From contig JALONH010000003.1 in NCBI GenBank assembly GCA_025455005.1, forward strand, positions 62,001-126,000: a stretch of DNA of 64,000 nucleotides, given 5' to 3'. The notes beneath the pieces are model-generated. The model saw nothing but the letters and a program-made list of their open reading frames with translations. It made no database searches and had not been told where the DNA came from. Below, one piece after another: positions 1-9,789 of this stretch. The DNA comes from Cytophagaceae bacterium (GTDB lineage: Bacteria; Bacteroidota; Bacteroidia; Cytophagales; Cytophagaceae). Position numbers and translations under genes: made by a program. Position 1 is the first letter of the stretch. Each line of letters starts with the position of its first letter.

Positions 1-1
1 A

Positions 2-286
2 GTCAACGAGGAACTGGATGTGCTAAAAGATTTATTGGAACAAAGTCAACAAGTACTGGCTCCGGGAGGACGTTTAGCTATCATCAGTTACCATTCATTA
101 GAAGACCGACTGGTAAAAAACTTTATTGCTCAGGGTAAGTTCTTTGGCGAAGCAGAGAAAGATGTTTTTGGTTACGCTGCAAAACCATTCAAAGCAGTTG
201 GGAAGTCGATAGAACCCTCTGAAGAAGAAATAGAACGAAATACCCGTGCAAGAAGTGCTCGTTTACGAATTGCGGAAAGAATATAA
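2..286 (+). CDS. rsmH: 16S rRNA (cytosine1402-N4)-methyltransferase RsmH, 3' end only
   Basis: This is the C-terminal part of RsmH (MraW), the SAM-dependent enzyme that N4-methylates C1402 of 16S rRNA. The frame is already open at the window edge, so the gene starts upstream. The visible 94 residues begin with VNEELDVLKDLL and contain PGGRLAIISYHSLEDRLVK, the conserved end of the methyltransferase fold. They finish with the typical NTRARSARLRIAER tail. Its place directly before the ftsL-like gene and ftsI is the standard first position of a dcw cluster. The start and the SAM-binding motif I are outside the window. Confidence 0.95.
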   Translation, partial: VNEELDVLKDLLEQSQQVLAPGGRLAIISYHSLEDRLVKNFIAQGKFFGEAEKDVFGYAAKPFKAVGKSIEPSEEEIERNTRARSARLRIAERI

Positions 287-292
287 CATATC

Positions 293-685
293 ATGGCTAC
301 GAACGATTATAAAGAACCTAAAGTAAAAGAACCTATCGTTGAAAAAAAAGCAACGAACAAAGGACTGTTTTCAACTTTAGGAAAATACACATCTTTCGGT
401 AAGGCCTTTGAAGACGGAGTACCTGTTCAATATGTACCTTATATTCTTTACTTCGCCGTACTTCTTCTATTATATATTTCAAATGCTCATAACGGTGATC
501 GATTGGTTCGCCGAATAAATAAAATGAAAACAGAAGTGAATGATTTGCGCGCTGATTTCACCACGCTCAAAGCGGATCTGATGTTTAAAAGTAAACAGTC
601 TGAAGTAGCTAAAACCGTTACTTCTATTGGATTAGTTGAAAGTACGACCCCCCCTATAATTATTCAACCTAAAAAACAAGAGTAG
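293..685 (+). CDS. ftsL: FtsL-like cell division protein
   Basis: A 130-residue bitopic membrane protein of the FtsL-like type found between rsmH and ftsI in Bacteroidota. Residues 1-45 form a charged cytoplasmic part. One transmembrane segment lies near residues 46-64 (YVPYILYFAVLLLLYIS). It is followed by a short periplasmic heptad-rich helix (RINKMKTEVNDLRADFTTLKADL) expected to form a coiled coil with other divisome proteins. It starts six bases after the rsmH stop, and its TAG shares one base with the GTG start of ftsI. The family is poorly conserved in sequence, so the name rests on topology and position. Confidence 0.8.
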   Translation: MATNDYKEPKVKEPIVEKKATNKGLFSTLGKYTSFGKAFEDGVPVQYVPYILYFAVLLLLYISNAHNGDRLVRRINKMKTEVNDLRADFTTLKADLMFKSKQSEVAKTVTSIGLVESTTPPIIIQPKKQE

Positions 686-2787
686 TGAACATTAAACAGT
701 CCATAGTTCTTCGTTTACGATTAGTATTTATTGGGATATCCCTTTTTGGATTCGCTATTGTCTATAAAATAATTCGTATACAATATATCGAGTCTGAAAA
801 GTGGGAAGAAATTGCAGTTAATAATTTATATGATTTAAGAGAAATTCAACCCACTCGAGGAAATATTTTCTCTTCCGACGGTAGTTTATTAGCTACCTCC
901 ATTCCCTTTTATAAAGTTTGTTTCGATCCTACTAAAGCAGATAAACAGGTTTTTTCAAAAGGTATCGATAGTCTTGCATTGTTATTAAGTCGATATTTTA
1001 AAGATAAATCAACTGCTGAATATAAACGCAAAATAATTGATGCGCGCAAAAAGCATAAACAATATATCGTGCTTAGTGCTACTCCTATTAACTATCAAGG
1101 GAAAAAACAAATGACAAGTTGGCCTATTTTTCGAGAAGGGAGGATGAAAGGTGGTGTCATGTTCGAAAAAATAGACAAACGGTTTCGTCCATTTTCTTTT
1201 TTGGCTCGTCGAACAATTGGGTTTGTAAATGAAGATAACAAAGGTGCCGGCATTGAATACAGTTTTAATCATATTCTAGCCGGTAAAAATGGTAAAGCAT
1301 GGTTTCGAAAAATGTCAGGAGGAAATTGGAGACCAATTCACGATGAAGATGAAGTTACACCGATCGATGGATTAGATATTGTTACTACTATTGATATCAA
1401 CATACAAGATGTAGCAGAGTCTTCATTGTTGAACCATTTAACTAAACACGATGCCGATTATGGGTGTGTTGTTTTAATGGAAGTAGCTACAGGTGAAATC
1501 AAGGCTATCGCTAATCTTGGTCGAGTAAATACAGGTGTTTATACAGAAGATAATAATTATGCTTTAGGTAACGCCGGGTTATCTGAACCCGGTTCTACGT
1601 TTAAGTTGGCTTCTGTTATGGCGTTGTTGGAAGAAACAGATATTCAATTATCCGATTCAATCGAAACAGGTATGGGAGAGTATGATTTTTATGATCGTAC
1701 CATGCGCGATTCGAAACCCGGTGGTTATGGAACATTAACCTTACAACAGGCCTTTGAGAAATCGTCTAACATCGCCATTTCAAAAAAAGTAAATGAATAT
1801 TTCGGTGCTAAACCGGAAAAGTTTATAGAATACATTGAAAAATTTGGATTAACTCAACCCTTGTCTTTTCAAATGGAAGGCGTAGCTAAACCTTTTGTGA
1901 AATCACCTAAATCAAAACATTGGAGTGGTACCACATTACCTTGGATGTCTATAGGATATGAAGTGAGTCTTACACCTTTACAAACTCTAACCTTCTATAA
2001 CGCAATAGCGAACAATGGTAAAATGGTGCGTCCTTTAATTGTTAAAGAAACAAGAGTAGCTGATCAAGTTTTAGATACTTATGCTACGGATGTAGTTATA
2101 GATAAAATATGTAGTGATGAAACGTTAGAAAAAGTAAAACAGATGTTAGTAGGAGTAGTAGATAATGGTACTGCTAAAAATATTCATACTGAATATTATA
2201 AAATTGGAGGTAAAACCGGCACAGCGCAAAAGTTAGTTCAACAAATTTACACAAAATCCTATTACACCTCTTTTGTGGGGTTCTTTCCTGCGGAGAAACC
2301 TAAATATAGTTGTATTGTAATTATTGATAACCCTAAAGGTTTTCAAAACTATGGTGCAGATGTTGCCGCACCGGTATTTAAAGAGGTAGCCGATAAAATT
2401 TTTGCAACAGACTTATCTATTCACCCAACAGTAGTACCGGTGCCGATGCCCCGGTTAGAAGTTTTTCCAAAAATAGGTGGAGGCTTTTTTGATGAATGTC
2501 AGTATTTATGTAATGCCCTTAAAATACCGAATCATACAGCTCCTTCGGCAACGGGAGACTTCGTTACAGCAACCATAGAAAATCAAACCATTGTTTGGCA
2601 AGATAGAAGTATTAAGAAAGGGGTTGTACCTAATGTCTCGGGTTTACGGTTACGAGATGCTTTATATATTCTTGAGAATATTGGTATGCGTGTAAAGTAT
2701 TTAGGTACGGGTAGAGTGGTGGAACAATCTATTTTACCACAGCAACCCTATACAAAAGGACAAATTATTACCATTACATTAAAGTAA
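685..2787 (+). CDS. ftsI: Penicillin-binding protein, division transpeptidase FtsI with PASTA domain
   Basis: Septal peptidoglycan DD-transpeptidase (class B PBP) anchored by one N-terminal helix (residues about 10-30). A dimerisation domain follows, then the transpeptidase with its three active-site motifs: S304-TFK, S360-SN and K510-TG. Residues about 648-700 form a single PASTA-like domain (VPNVSGLRLRDALYILENIG), common in Bacteroidota FtsI and absent from E. coli FtsI. The length of 700 aa fits this variant. The start is GTG sharing one base with the upstream TAG, which suggests translational coupling. Beta-lactams would be expected to acylate S304. Confidence 0.95.
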   Translation: MNIKQSIVLRLRLVFIGISLFGFAIVYKIIRIQYIESEKWEEIAVNNLYDLREIQPTRGNIFSSDGSLLATSIPFYKVCFDPTKADKQVFSKGIDSLALLLSRYFKDKSTAEYKRKIIDARKKHKQYIVLSATPINYQGKKQMTSWPIFREGRMKGGVMFEKIDKRFRPFSFLARRTIGFVNEDNKGAGIEYSFNHILAGKNGKAWFRKMSGGNWRPIHDEDEVTPIDGLDIVTTIDINIQDVAESSLLNHLTKHDADYGCVVLMEVATGEIKAIANLGRVNTGVYTEDNNYALGNAGLSEPGSTFKLASVMALLEETDIQLSDSIETGMGEYDFYDRTMRDSKPGGYGTLTLQQAFEKSSNIAISKKVNEYFGAKPEKFIEYIEKFGLTQPLSFQMEGVAKPFVKSPKSKHWSGTTLPWMSIGYEVSLTPLQTLTFYNAIANNGKMVRPLIVKETRVADQVLDTYATDVVIDKICSDETLEKVKQMLVGVVDNGTAKNIHTEYYKIGGKTGTAQKLVQQIYTKSYYTSFVGFFPAEKPKYSCIVIIDNPKGFQNYGADVAAPVFKEVADKIFATDLSIHPTVVPVPMPRLEVFPKIGGGFFDECQYLCNALKIPNHTAPSATGDFVTATIENQTIVWQDRSIKKGVVPNVSGLRLRDALYILENIGMRVKYLGTGRVVEQSILPQQPYTKGQIITITLK

Positions 2788-2788
2788 C

Positions 2789-4252
2789 ATGAAGTTGTTA
2801 AAAGATATTATCTACAGAGTTTCTCTAGTTGCTGTTTCAGGTAGAACGGATATAGAGATTACATCCGTGTCTTTTGATAGTAGAAAAGTGTTACATCATA
2901 CTTTATTTATAGCCGTTAGAGGAACTGCAACGGATGGGCATATTTTTATTCCGGACGTTATTCAAAAGGGAGCTACTGCTATTATTTGTGAAGAAATTCC
3001 CGATCAGTGTATTGAGGGTATCACTTACATACAAGTAAAAGATACATCAGAGGCATTGGGTATAGTTGCCTCAAATTTTTATGGTAATCCATCTTCTAAA
3101 ATAAAATTAGTAGGGGTTACAGGAACAAATGGTAAAACTACTTCCGTTACCTTACTTTATCGATTGTTTAGAAAACTAGGTTATAGAACTGGTTTACTTT
3201 CAACTGTTGAAAATAGAATTGAAGAACAAGTAATCCCATCTACTCATACTACTCCGAATGCTATCGAATTAAATGCTTTATTAGCTAAAATGGTAGAAGC
3301 CGGTTGCACACATTGTTTTATGGAAGTTAGTTCACATGCAGCTGTTCAACGACGTATTGCCGGTTTGAAATTTACAGGTGCGGTGTTCTCCAATATCTCT
3401 CATGATCATTTGGATTATCATAAAACATTTGATGAATATATTCGAGCTAAAAAAATGTTTTTTGATGATTTACCTTCTAATGCTTTTGCATTAGTAAATG
3501 CCGATGATAAAAGAGGTAAAATAATGATTCAAAATACAACAGCTAAAACGTATACATACTCTTTACATACGATGGCAGATTTCAAAGCAAAATTGTTGTC
3601 TACAACAATTCAAGGGCTTGAAATGGAAATGGATGGACATGCTGTGTGGTTTAAATTAATCGGTACTTTTAATGCCTATAATTTATTAGCCATCTATGCT
3701 ACAGCTGTTTTATTAGGTGAAGATAGAGAAGAAGTATTGATGCAATTAACAACGATTGATGCAGCTAATGGACGTTTTGAACAGTACGTATCCATGAGTG
3801 GAGTAGTAGCTATTGTTGATTATGCACATACACCGGATGCTTTACAAAATGTATTGGAAACGATTCAACTTATTAAAGCAGATGATAAAAAAGTTATAAC
3901 TGTTTTCGGATGTGGTGGGGATCGAGATTCTAGTAAACGTCCGGTTATGGGTGGTATTGCTTGTCAATTTAGTGACCAAGTTATTGTTACGTCGGATAAT
4001 CCTAGATCAGAGGATCCTCTTACTATTATTGAAGACATTAAAAAAGGAATCAAAATTACCGATATGCGTAAAGTGTTGGTTCAGACAGACAGACAAGAAG
4101 CTATTAAATTAGCCTGTACCTTAGCTCAATCCGGAGATATTGTATTGATTGCCGGTAAGGGCCATGAAACCTATCAAGAGATTAAAGGTGTTAAACATCC
4201 TTTTGATGATAAAAAAATAATTGTTCAGCTATTTAAAGAGTTAGGAATATAA
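2789..4252 (+). CDS. murE: UDP-MurNAc-L-Ala-D-Glu--meso-diaminopimelate ligase MurE
   Basis: Cytoplasmic Mur ligase adding the third stem residue to UDP-MurNAc-L-Ala-D-Glu with ATP. The P-loop GTNGKT is at residues 112-117. The substrate-discriminating motif DNPR at residues 403-406 is that of meso-diaminopimelate enzymes rather than lysine enzymes, so a DAP-type peptidoglycan is predicted. The 487-aa length is normal. It begins one base after ftsI stops, and its TAA shares a base with the ATG of the following small gene. In most Bacteroidota mraY follows directly; here two small genes are interposed. Confidence 0.96.
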   Translation: MKLLKDIIYRVSLVAVSGRTDIEITSVSFDSRKVLHHTLFIAVRGTATDGHIFIPDVIQKGATAIICEEIPDQCIEGITYIQVKDTSEALGIVASNFYGNPSSKIKLVGVTGTNGKTTSVTLLYRLFRKLGYRTGLLSTVENRIEEQVIPSTHTTPNAIELNALLAKMVEAGCTHCFMEVSSHAAVQRRIAGLKFTGAVFSNISHDHLDYHKTFDEYIRAKKMFFDDLPSNAFALVNADDKRGKIMIQNTTAKTYTYSLHTMADFKAKLLSTTIQGLEMEMDGHAVWFKLIGTFNAYNLLAIYATAVLLGEDREEVLMQLTTIDAANGRFEQYVSMSGVVAIVDYAHTPDALQNVLETIQLIKADDKKVITVFGCGGDRDSSKRPVMGGIACQFSDQVIVTSDNPRSEDPLTIIEDIKKGIKITDMRKVLVQTDRQEAIKLACTLAQSGDIVLIAGKGHETYQEIKGVKHPFDDKKIIVQLFKELGI

Positions 4253-4608
4253 TGTTTTTTACAGAAGTTAAAATTCAAAATGATACCGAGGTTCGTTTTA
4301 GCATCGAACGAATGGTAGTGGTTTTAATGGACGCCAACCAACAAGATTTGGCTGATAAATTACAACGACACTATTGTATCGTAACCGAATCTATGAGAAG
4401 GGCAGAGTCGGCCCAGTCGAATCATGAATATCAATTACATTTATTAACTGCCTTTAGAGAATCTAAGGGCTTATATAGCTTGGTTGTCTTTTTACATACC
4501 TATGGAGTTATACCCATAATTGAAGAAGATATAGTATTCTTAAAAGAGTTTTCAGAACGAATTGATTACGTTAGAAGAAGTACAAAAAAAAATAGGATCA
4601 ATTATTAA
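4252..4608 (+). CDS. Small helical protein, possible diverged four-helix-bundle protein (A)
   Basis: Unassigned 118-residue soluble protein without signal peptide or membrane segment. The sequence is almost wholly predicted helix, with a central stretch DLADKLQRHYCIVTESMRRA followed by EYQLHLLTAFRESKGLY. That pattern resembles the helix 2-3 region of four-helix-bundle proteins of the 23S rRNA intervening-sequence (IVP) type and resembles the next gene. Its ATG overlaps the murE stop by one base, so it is translated as part of the dcw operon. The function is unknown. The family link is my reading of the pattern and needs a profile or structure comparison. Confidence 0.6.
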   Translation: MFFTEVKIQNDTEVRFSIERMVVVLMDANQQDLADKLQRHYCIVTESMRRAESAQSNHEYQLHLLTAFRESKGLYSLVVFLHTYGVIPIIEEDIVFLKEFSERIDYVRRSTKKNRINY

Positions 4609-4615
4609 CAGAAGC

Positions 4616-4987
4616 ATGACACACGAACAGTTAAGTAAGCGCACTTTTGAATTGTCCTGTCAATTGATGGATTTATATACCGTATTAATTCGTCAGAATG
4701 AGTTGGAATTGTCTACTCGAATTTTAAAATATGGATTGTCGATCCGTAAACATGCGGAATGTGCTGTTTCATCAACCAATCAAATTGAATTTTCAGAATC
4801 TATTTCTTTAGCTTCTGATATGGCTATACAAACAAGGTATTGGTTAAAGTTGGTTCAAATGAAACATCCCTTGTGTACATTAAACGACAATTGTGTAGAA
4901 ACATTAAACGGTATCATAAATTCCCTTCAATATATGATGTCGAATCACGATAAATTTCATGTTCAACTCTATTATCCGGTAAACTAG
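4616..4987 (+). CDS. Small helical protein, four-helix-bundle (IVP-like) candidate (B)
   Basis: 123-residue all-helical soluble protein starting MTHEQLSKRTFELSCQLMDLY. The layout (F-x-L-x-x-x-L-x-x-L-Y near the start, ELELSTRILKYGLSIRKHAECA in the middle, FSESISLASDMAIQTRYWLKL later) matches four-helix-bundle proteins of the 23S rRNA IVP type better than protein A does. I chose the ATG seven bases past the upstream stop rather than an in-frame TTG 54 bases earlier, which would overlap gene A. The stop directly abuts the mraY ATG. A and B may form a heterodimer; this is inference. Confidence 0.6.
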   Translation: MTHEQLSKRTFELSCQLMDLYTVLIRQNELELSTRILKYGLSIRKHAECAVSSTNQIEFSESISLASDMAIQTRYWLKLVQMKHPLCTLNDNCVETLNGIINSLQYMMSNHDKFHVQLYYPVN

Positions 4988-6199
4988 ATGTTATACTACC
5001 TATTCGAATATTTAGATAAAAATTTTAATCTCTTGGGAGCAGGAGTATTTCAATATATATCTTTTAGAGCGGGAATGGCGGCATTAGTGTCATTATTAAT
5101 TGCACTTGTGTTAGGTAAAAAAATAATCGATTTTATTCGGAAGAAGTCAATAGGTGAAACTATTCGTGATTTAGGTTTAACCGGACAACTAGAAAAAAAA
5201 GGTACTCCAACGATGGGTGGGATAATGATTATTTTATGTATTGTCATACCTACTTTATTATTCGCTAAACTAGATAATGTTTATGTTATTCTTTTATTAG
5301 TATCTACACTATGGATGGGATTAATCGGATTTTTAGATGATTATATTAAAGTGTTTAAAAAGAATAAAGAAGGGTTAAAAGGCATATTTAAAATAGTAGG
5401 ACAAGTAGGTTTAGGTTTAATTGTTGGATTTACTTTGTATTATTCAGATGACGTAACGATTCGACAGTATATTACGTCAAATGGTGAGCTCTCCACTATT
5501 CAAGCCTCTAGTACGTTTAATGAAGTCAAGTCTACCTTGACTACTATCCCGTTCATGAAAAATAATGAATTGGATTACAGTGCTATTTCTTGTTTTATAT
5601 CGGATACTTGTACTCCTATTTTATATGTATTGGTTGTTATTTTTATTGTAACAGCTGTGTCCAATGGAGCAAACATAACAGATGGAATCGATGGTTTAGC
5701 AGCAGGAACATCTGCTATCATTGGTTTGACCTTATGTATTTTTGCCTACTTATCCGGGAATGCGATTTTCGCCAGTTACTTAAATATCATGTACATACCC
5801 TACAGTGGAGAAATGGTGATTTTTGGAGCCGCATTTGTAGGTGCTTGTATCGGTTTTCTTTGGTATAACTCGTATCCTGCACAAGTATTCATGGGTGATA
5901 CCGGTAGTTTGGCTCTTGGAGGAGTAATAGCTGTGTTTGCATTGGCTATTCGAAAAGAGTTAATGTTACCGATATTATGTGGTGTTTTTTTAATAGAAAA
6001 TCTTTCGGTAATGTTACAAGTGAGTTATTTTAAATATACTCGAAAAAAATATGGGGAAGGTCGTCGTATTTTTTTAATGTCGCCACTACATCATCACTAT
6101 CAGAAAAAAGGTTTTCACGAATCTAAAATTGTTACACGATTTTGGATAGTAGGAATATTATTAGCGATTTTAACTTTAGCTACTTTAAAATTAAGATAG
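4988..6199 (+). CDS. mraY: Phospho-N-acetylmuramoyl-pentapeptide-transferase MraY
   Basis: Integral membrane enzyme transferring phospho-MurNAc-pentapeptide to undecaprenyl phosphate to make lipid I. About ten transmembrane helices are visible. Signature segments include [12 protein letters not shown] near residue 70, the [10 protein letters not shown] aspartate motif, [13 protein letters not shown] and [12 protein letters not shown], and [15 protein letters not shown] near the C-terminus. The 403-aa length is somewhat longer than the roughly 360 aa of E. coli MraY because of an enlarged periplasmic loop around residues 160-205, which is normal in Bacteroidota. It starts immediately after the small helical gene B and shares one base with murD. 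Confidence 0.96.
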   Translation: MLYYLFEYLDKNFNLLGAGVFQYISFRAGMAALVSLLIALVLGKKIIDFIRKKSIGETIRDLGLTGQLEKKGTPTMGGIMIILCIVIPTLLFAKLDNVYVILLLVSTLWMGLIGFLDDYIKVFKKNKEGLKGIFKIVGQVGLGLIVGFTLYYSDDVTIRQYITSNGELSTIQASSTFNEVKSTLTTIPFMKNNELDYSAISCFISDTCTPILYVLVVIFIVTAVSNGANITDGIDGLAAGTSAIIGLTLCIFAYLSGNAIFASYLNIMYIPYSGEMVIFGAAFVGACIGFLWYNSYPAQVFMGDTGSLALGGVIAVFALAIRKELMLPILCGVFLIENLSVMLQVSYFKYTRKKYGEGRRIFLMSPLHHHYQKKGFHESKIVTRFWIVGILLAILTLATLKLR

Positions 6200-7554
6200 T
6201 GAAAGAGCGTATTGTCATATTAGGTTCTGGTGAAAGTGGTGTAGGCGCAGCATTACTCGCTAAGTCAAAAGGTTTTGATGTATTTGTTACGGATAAAAAC
6301 AGCATACCGAATTCTTATCGAAAAGAGTTAATAGAGGCGAAAATTGAATTTGAAGAAGGTCAACATTCGATGGATTCTATATTATCTGCTTCGACTGTAG
6401 TTAAGAGTCCCGGTATTCCTTCTACATCTGATGTAGTACTGCAAATTAAACGTTCGGGAATCCCAATTATATCGGAGATAGAATTTGCCTATAAGTATGT
6501 TTCTCCTTCTACTAGATTTATTGCAATAACGGGTAGTAATGGTAAAACGACAACTACTTTACTAACCTATCATATTGCTCAAACATTAGGCTGGAATGTA
6601 GGTTTAGCGGGGAATATTGGAACGAGCTTGGCTCGACAGATTGTGGATACTGCACACGATGTCTATATAGTAGAGTTGAGTAGTTTTCAATTGGATGATA
6701 TGTATGCTTTTCACCCTAGTGTGGCAGTATTATTAAATATTACTCCGGATCATTTAGATCGATATGAGTATCAGTTCGAAAAATATATTCAATCTAAATT
6801 TAGAATCACTCAACAATTAACCGAAAAAGATACCTTTATCTACTATGCGGAGGATGCCGCAATACAATCGGTATTAAGTGCGTACCTTATTCCGGCTAAA
6901 AAATGGTCAATAGCCCTTCAAGCAAATTCGAATGCTGCTGCCTATAGTACAAAAGATCAATTTAATTTTCCTATAATTTCTACATCGAGCGTATGGGATT
7001 CTAAATTATTACCGATTCAAGGAAAACATAATCAATTAAATGCGATGGCCGCTATTTTAGCAGTTCATGCACTTGGAGCGTCGATTGAGGAAAGCTTTTC
7101 TGCAGCCCAATCATTTAAAAACGCACCACATCGATTGGAAAAAGTAGGAGTGCTAAACGGGGCATTATATGTTAATGATTCTAAAGCAACAAATGTTGAT
7201 TCAGTTTGGTATGCACTAGATGCTACACCTGCACCCATAGTATGGATTGCCGGTGGAGTAGACAAAGGGAATGATTATTCTACATTGCGTCCGTTCATTG
7301 AAGGAAAAGTTAAAACTCTAATCTCGTTAAATAAAGATCATTCAAAATTATTAGCAGGGGTAGGACCTTATATTTCTTCTATAATAGAAGTGAATTCTAT
7401 GGAAGAGGCTATTGAAAAAGCGATGACCTTAACAGAAGAAGGCGATACGGTATTATTATCACCCGCCTGTGCAAGTTTTGATTTGTTCAAAAATTACGAA
7501 GATAGAGGAAATCAATTTAGAAGTATTGTTCAACGTCATATACGTCCATTATGA
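6199..7554 (+). CDS. murD: UDP-N-acetylmuramoylalanine--D-glutamate ligase MurD
   Basis: Cytoplasmic Mur ligase adding D-glutamate to UDP-MurNAc-L-Ala. The start is taken as the GTG overlapping the last base of mraY, giving MKERIVILGSGESGVGAALLAK, the usual Rossmann-like N-terminus; a longer in-frame start inside mraY is unlikely. The ATP-binding segment ITGSNGKTTTT lies near residue 115, followed by NITPDHLDRY. The C-terminal domain contains VNDSKATN and LLSPACASFDLFKNYEDRG, typical of MurD. Its stop overlaps the ftsW start (ATGA). Confidence 0.95.
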   Translation: MKERIVILGSGESGVGAALLAKSKGFDVFVTDKNSIPNSYRKELIEAKIEFEEGQHSMDSILSASTVVKSPGIPSTSDVVLQIKRSGIPIISEIEFAYKYVSPSTRFIAITGSNGKTTTTLLTYHIAQTLGWNVGLAGNIGTSLARQIVDTAHDVYIVELSSFQLDDMYAFHPSVAVLLNITPDHLDRYEYQFEKYIQSKFRITQQLTEKDTFIYYAEDAAIQSVLSAYLIPAKKWSIALQANSNAAAYSTKDQFNFPIISTSSVWDSKLLPIQGKHNQLNAMAAILAVHALGASIEESFSAAQSFKNAPHRLEKVGVLNGALYVNDSKATNVDSVWYALDATPAPIVWIAGGVDKGNDYSTLRPFIEGKVKTLISLNKDHSKLLAGVGPYISSIIEVNSMEEAIEKAMTLTEEGDTVLLSPACASFDLFKNYEDRGNQFRSIVQRHIRPL

Positions 7555-8696
7555 TAGCTCGATTAAAAGATTGGATTAAACATAATCTAAAAGGAGATCC
7601 TTATATATGGATGATTATATTTGCGTTTTCAATTTTGAGTATCGCAGTAGTATATAGTTCAACGAGTTCTTTAGCGTTTAAGAAAACAGATGGTAATACT
7701 GAATATTTTTTAATCAAACACGGCGGATTGGTATTGTTTTCCTTATTCTTTGTTTGGTTAGCTCACAAGATAAATTATAAATACTATTCTAGAATAAGTT
7801 TGTTTGCATTAGTATTATCTATTCCCTTATTGTTTATTGCATTTTTATTTGGAGATCGCTTAAACGATGCCAGTCGTTGGTTAACGATTCCCATCATTAA
7901 TCAGTCCTTTCAACCATCCGATTTAGCCAAGTTAGCATTGATTACACAGCTTGCCAGTATGTTGGCAAAACGCCAAGGTAATATTGATGATATAAAACAG
8001 TCTTTTCTTCCTATAGTAACGGCATGCGGATTAATCTGTGGTTTAATCGCATTATCCAATATATCGACTGCTGTAATATTATTCGCCACCTGTTTAATAT
8101 TAATGTTTATAGGTCGTGTATCGATGAAATATATTTTAATTCTAGTATTAGCCGGTGCCTTTTTTGGTGCTGTTGCATTAAAGCTAGGAGAGCGTTTGGA
8201 AACAGCAGTAAGTCGTATATCAGTCTTTTTTGACGATACAGCCGAAATTCCGTTTCAAGCGGAACAATCGTATATCGCAATATGGAATGGAGGACCTATC
8301 GGTAAAGGACCAGGAAATAGTGATCAAAAATATTTTTTACCGCATTCGTATTCAGATTTTATATACTCTATCATCATTGAAGAATATGGTTTAATAGGTG
8401 GTGTGATTGTTTTATTTCTTTATTTGGCATTATTATATCGTGGAATTAAAACAGTATTAAAAAGTGATCGAGCCTTTGGGGGGTTATTATCGGCCGGATT
8501 AAGTTTAAGCTTAGTCATTCAAGCAATGATTAATATGGGCGTGGCGGTTGGTTTAGGTCCCATAACAGGACAACCCTTACCACTTTTGAGCATGGGTGGG
8601 ACGTCATTAATCTTTACAGGATTGTCATTAGGTATTATCTTGAGTGTAAGTCGAGGCGATATTTCCGAATCTAATACTACGCAACATGCAGAATAA
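7551..8696 (+). CDS. ftsW: Peptidoglycan glycosyltransferase FtsW (SEDS family)
   Basis: SEDS-family membrane glycosyltransferase polymerising lipid II at the septum together with FtsI. Ten or so hydrophobic helices are visible. Motifs include the periplasmic loop GDRLNDASRWL around residue 103, SDLAKLALI, and the C-terminal GQPLPLLSMGGTSLIFTGLSLG signature. At 381 aa it has the normal length. It overlaps murD by four bases upstream and murG by eleven bases downstream. The position between murD and murG and the paired FtsI in the same operon support FtsW rather than RodA. Confidence 0.94.
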   Translation: MIARLKDWIKHNLKGDPYIWMIIFAFSILSIAVVYSSTSSLAFKKTDGNTEYFLIKHGGLVLFSLFFVWLAHKINYKYYSRISLFALVLSIPLLFIAFLFGDRLNDASRWLTIPIINQSFQPSDLAKLALITQLASMLAKRQGNIDDIKQSFLPIVTACGLICGLIALSNISTAVILFATCLILMFIGRVSMKYILILVLAGAFFGAVALKLGERLETAVSRISVFFDDTAEIPFQAEQSYIAIWNGGPIGKGPGNSDQKYFLPHSYSDFIYSIIIEEYGLIGGVIVLFLYLALLYRGIKTVLKSDRAFGGLLSAGLSLSLVIQAMINMGVAVGLGPITGQPLPLLSMGGTSLIFTGLSLGIILSVSRGDISESNTTQHAE

Positions 8697-9789
8697 AATC
8701 GGATATAAAATAATCATCAGTGGAGGTGGAACAGGTGGACATATTTTTCCTGCTGTAGCTATAGCGAATCAAATCATGTCCACCTATCCGGATTCGGAAA
8801 TTTTATTCGTTGGGGCAGAAGGACGAATGGAAATGCATCGAGTACCGGAAGCCGGTTATAAAATTATTGGTTTACCCATTGTGGGAATTCAGCGTAAGTC
8901 TATTCTGAAAAATTTAATAGTTCCATTTAAAATTTGGAAAAGTATTTATTTAGCAAAAAAGATTATAAAAGAGTTTAAACCGGATGTAGCAATTGGGGTT
9001 GGTGGATACGCAAGTTGGCCATTATTGTATAGTGCTTCCTCACTAGGTGTACCTACTGTAATCCAAGAGCAAAATTCTTATGCAGGAGTTGCGAATAAAA
9101 ACCTTTCCAAAAAAGCCGAACTCATATGTGTGGCGTATGATGGTATGGAAAAGTTTTTCCCAAAACAGAAAATTAAATTAACTGGCAATCCTGTCCGAAG
9201 TGCAATAACAGCGACACTTCCGGATAAAAAGAATGCAGCTGCCACTTTTGGTTTATCGGATTCCAAGCCCACTATTCTTGTTATAGGTGGTAGTCTGGGA
9301 GCACGAACAATTAATGAAGCCATAGCACAAGATATTCCGTTTTGGAAAGAAAAGGGAGTGCAGTTGTTATGGCAAACGGGAAAAGGCTATTATGCAAGCT
9401 ATCGGCATTTACACCAAGATGGTATTATAGTCTGTGAGTTTATACAAAATATGGATCAGGCTTATGCTATAGCCGATATTATTATTTCCAGAGCCGGAGC
9501 ATTATCCATTGCCGAACTTTCTATCGTAGCGAAGCCTATGATATTAGTCCCTTCACCCAATGTAGCAGAAGATCATCAAACAAAAAATGCTCAAGCATTA
9601 GTTTCAAAAAAGGCAGCCATTATGGTTCGAGATGTTGATGCAGCAACCAACCTAACCACCTCTGCTTGGGAATTATTACAAGATAAAAATAAACAAGCTT
9701 TACTAGTTAACGAACTAAAAGCACTAGGGAAGCCGGATGCTACTGCAACAATAGTAGAACATATTATGGATTTAATTAAAAAGAAGTGA
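8686..9789 (+). CDS. murG: Lipid II synthase MurG (UDP-GlcNAc transferase)
   Basis: GT28 glycosyltransferase adding GlcNAc to lipid I on the inner face of the cytoplasmic membrane. The N-terminal loop SGGGTGGHIFPAVAIA is at residues about 12-27. GVGGYASWPLL and QEQNSYAGVANK follow, and the C-terminal UDP-GlcNAc site reads IISRAGALSIAELSIVAKPMILVP. The 367-aa length is typical. The start lies inside the end of ftsW, and the end overlaps the GTG start of murC by four bases, consistent with one polycistronic message. Confidence 0.96.
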   Translation: MQNKIGYKIIISGGGTGGHIFPAVAIANQIMSTYPDSEILFVGAEGRMEMHRVPEAGYKIIGLPIVGIQRKSILKNLIVPFKIWKSIYLAKKIIKEFKPDVAIGVGGYASWPLLYSASSLGVPTVIQEQNSYAGVANKNLSKKAELICVAYDGMEKFFPKQKIKLTGNPVRSAITATLPDKKNAAATFGLSDSKPTILVIGGSLGARTINEAIAQDIPFWKEKGVQLLWQTGKGYYASYRHLHQDGIIVCEFIQNMDQAYAIADIIISRAGALSIAELSIVAKPMILVPSPNVAEDHQTKNAQALVSKKAAIMVRDVDAATNLTTSAWELLQDKNKQALLVNELKALGKPDATATIVEHIMDLIKKK

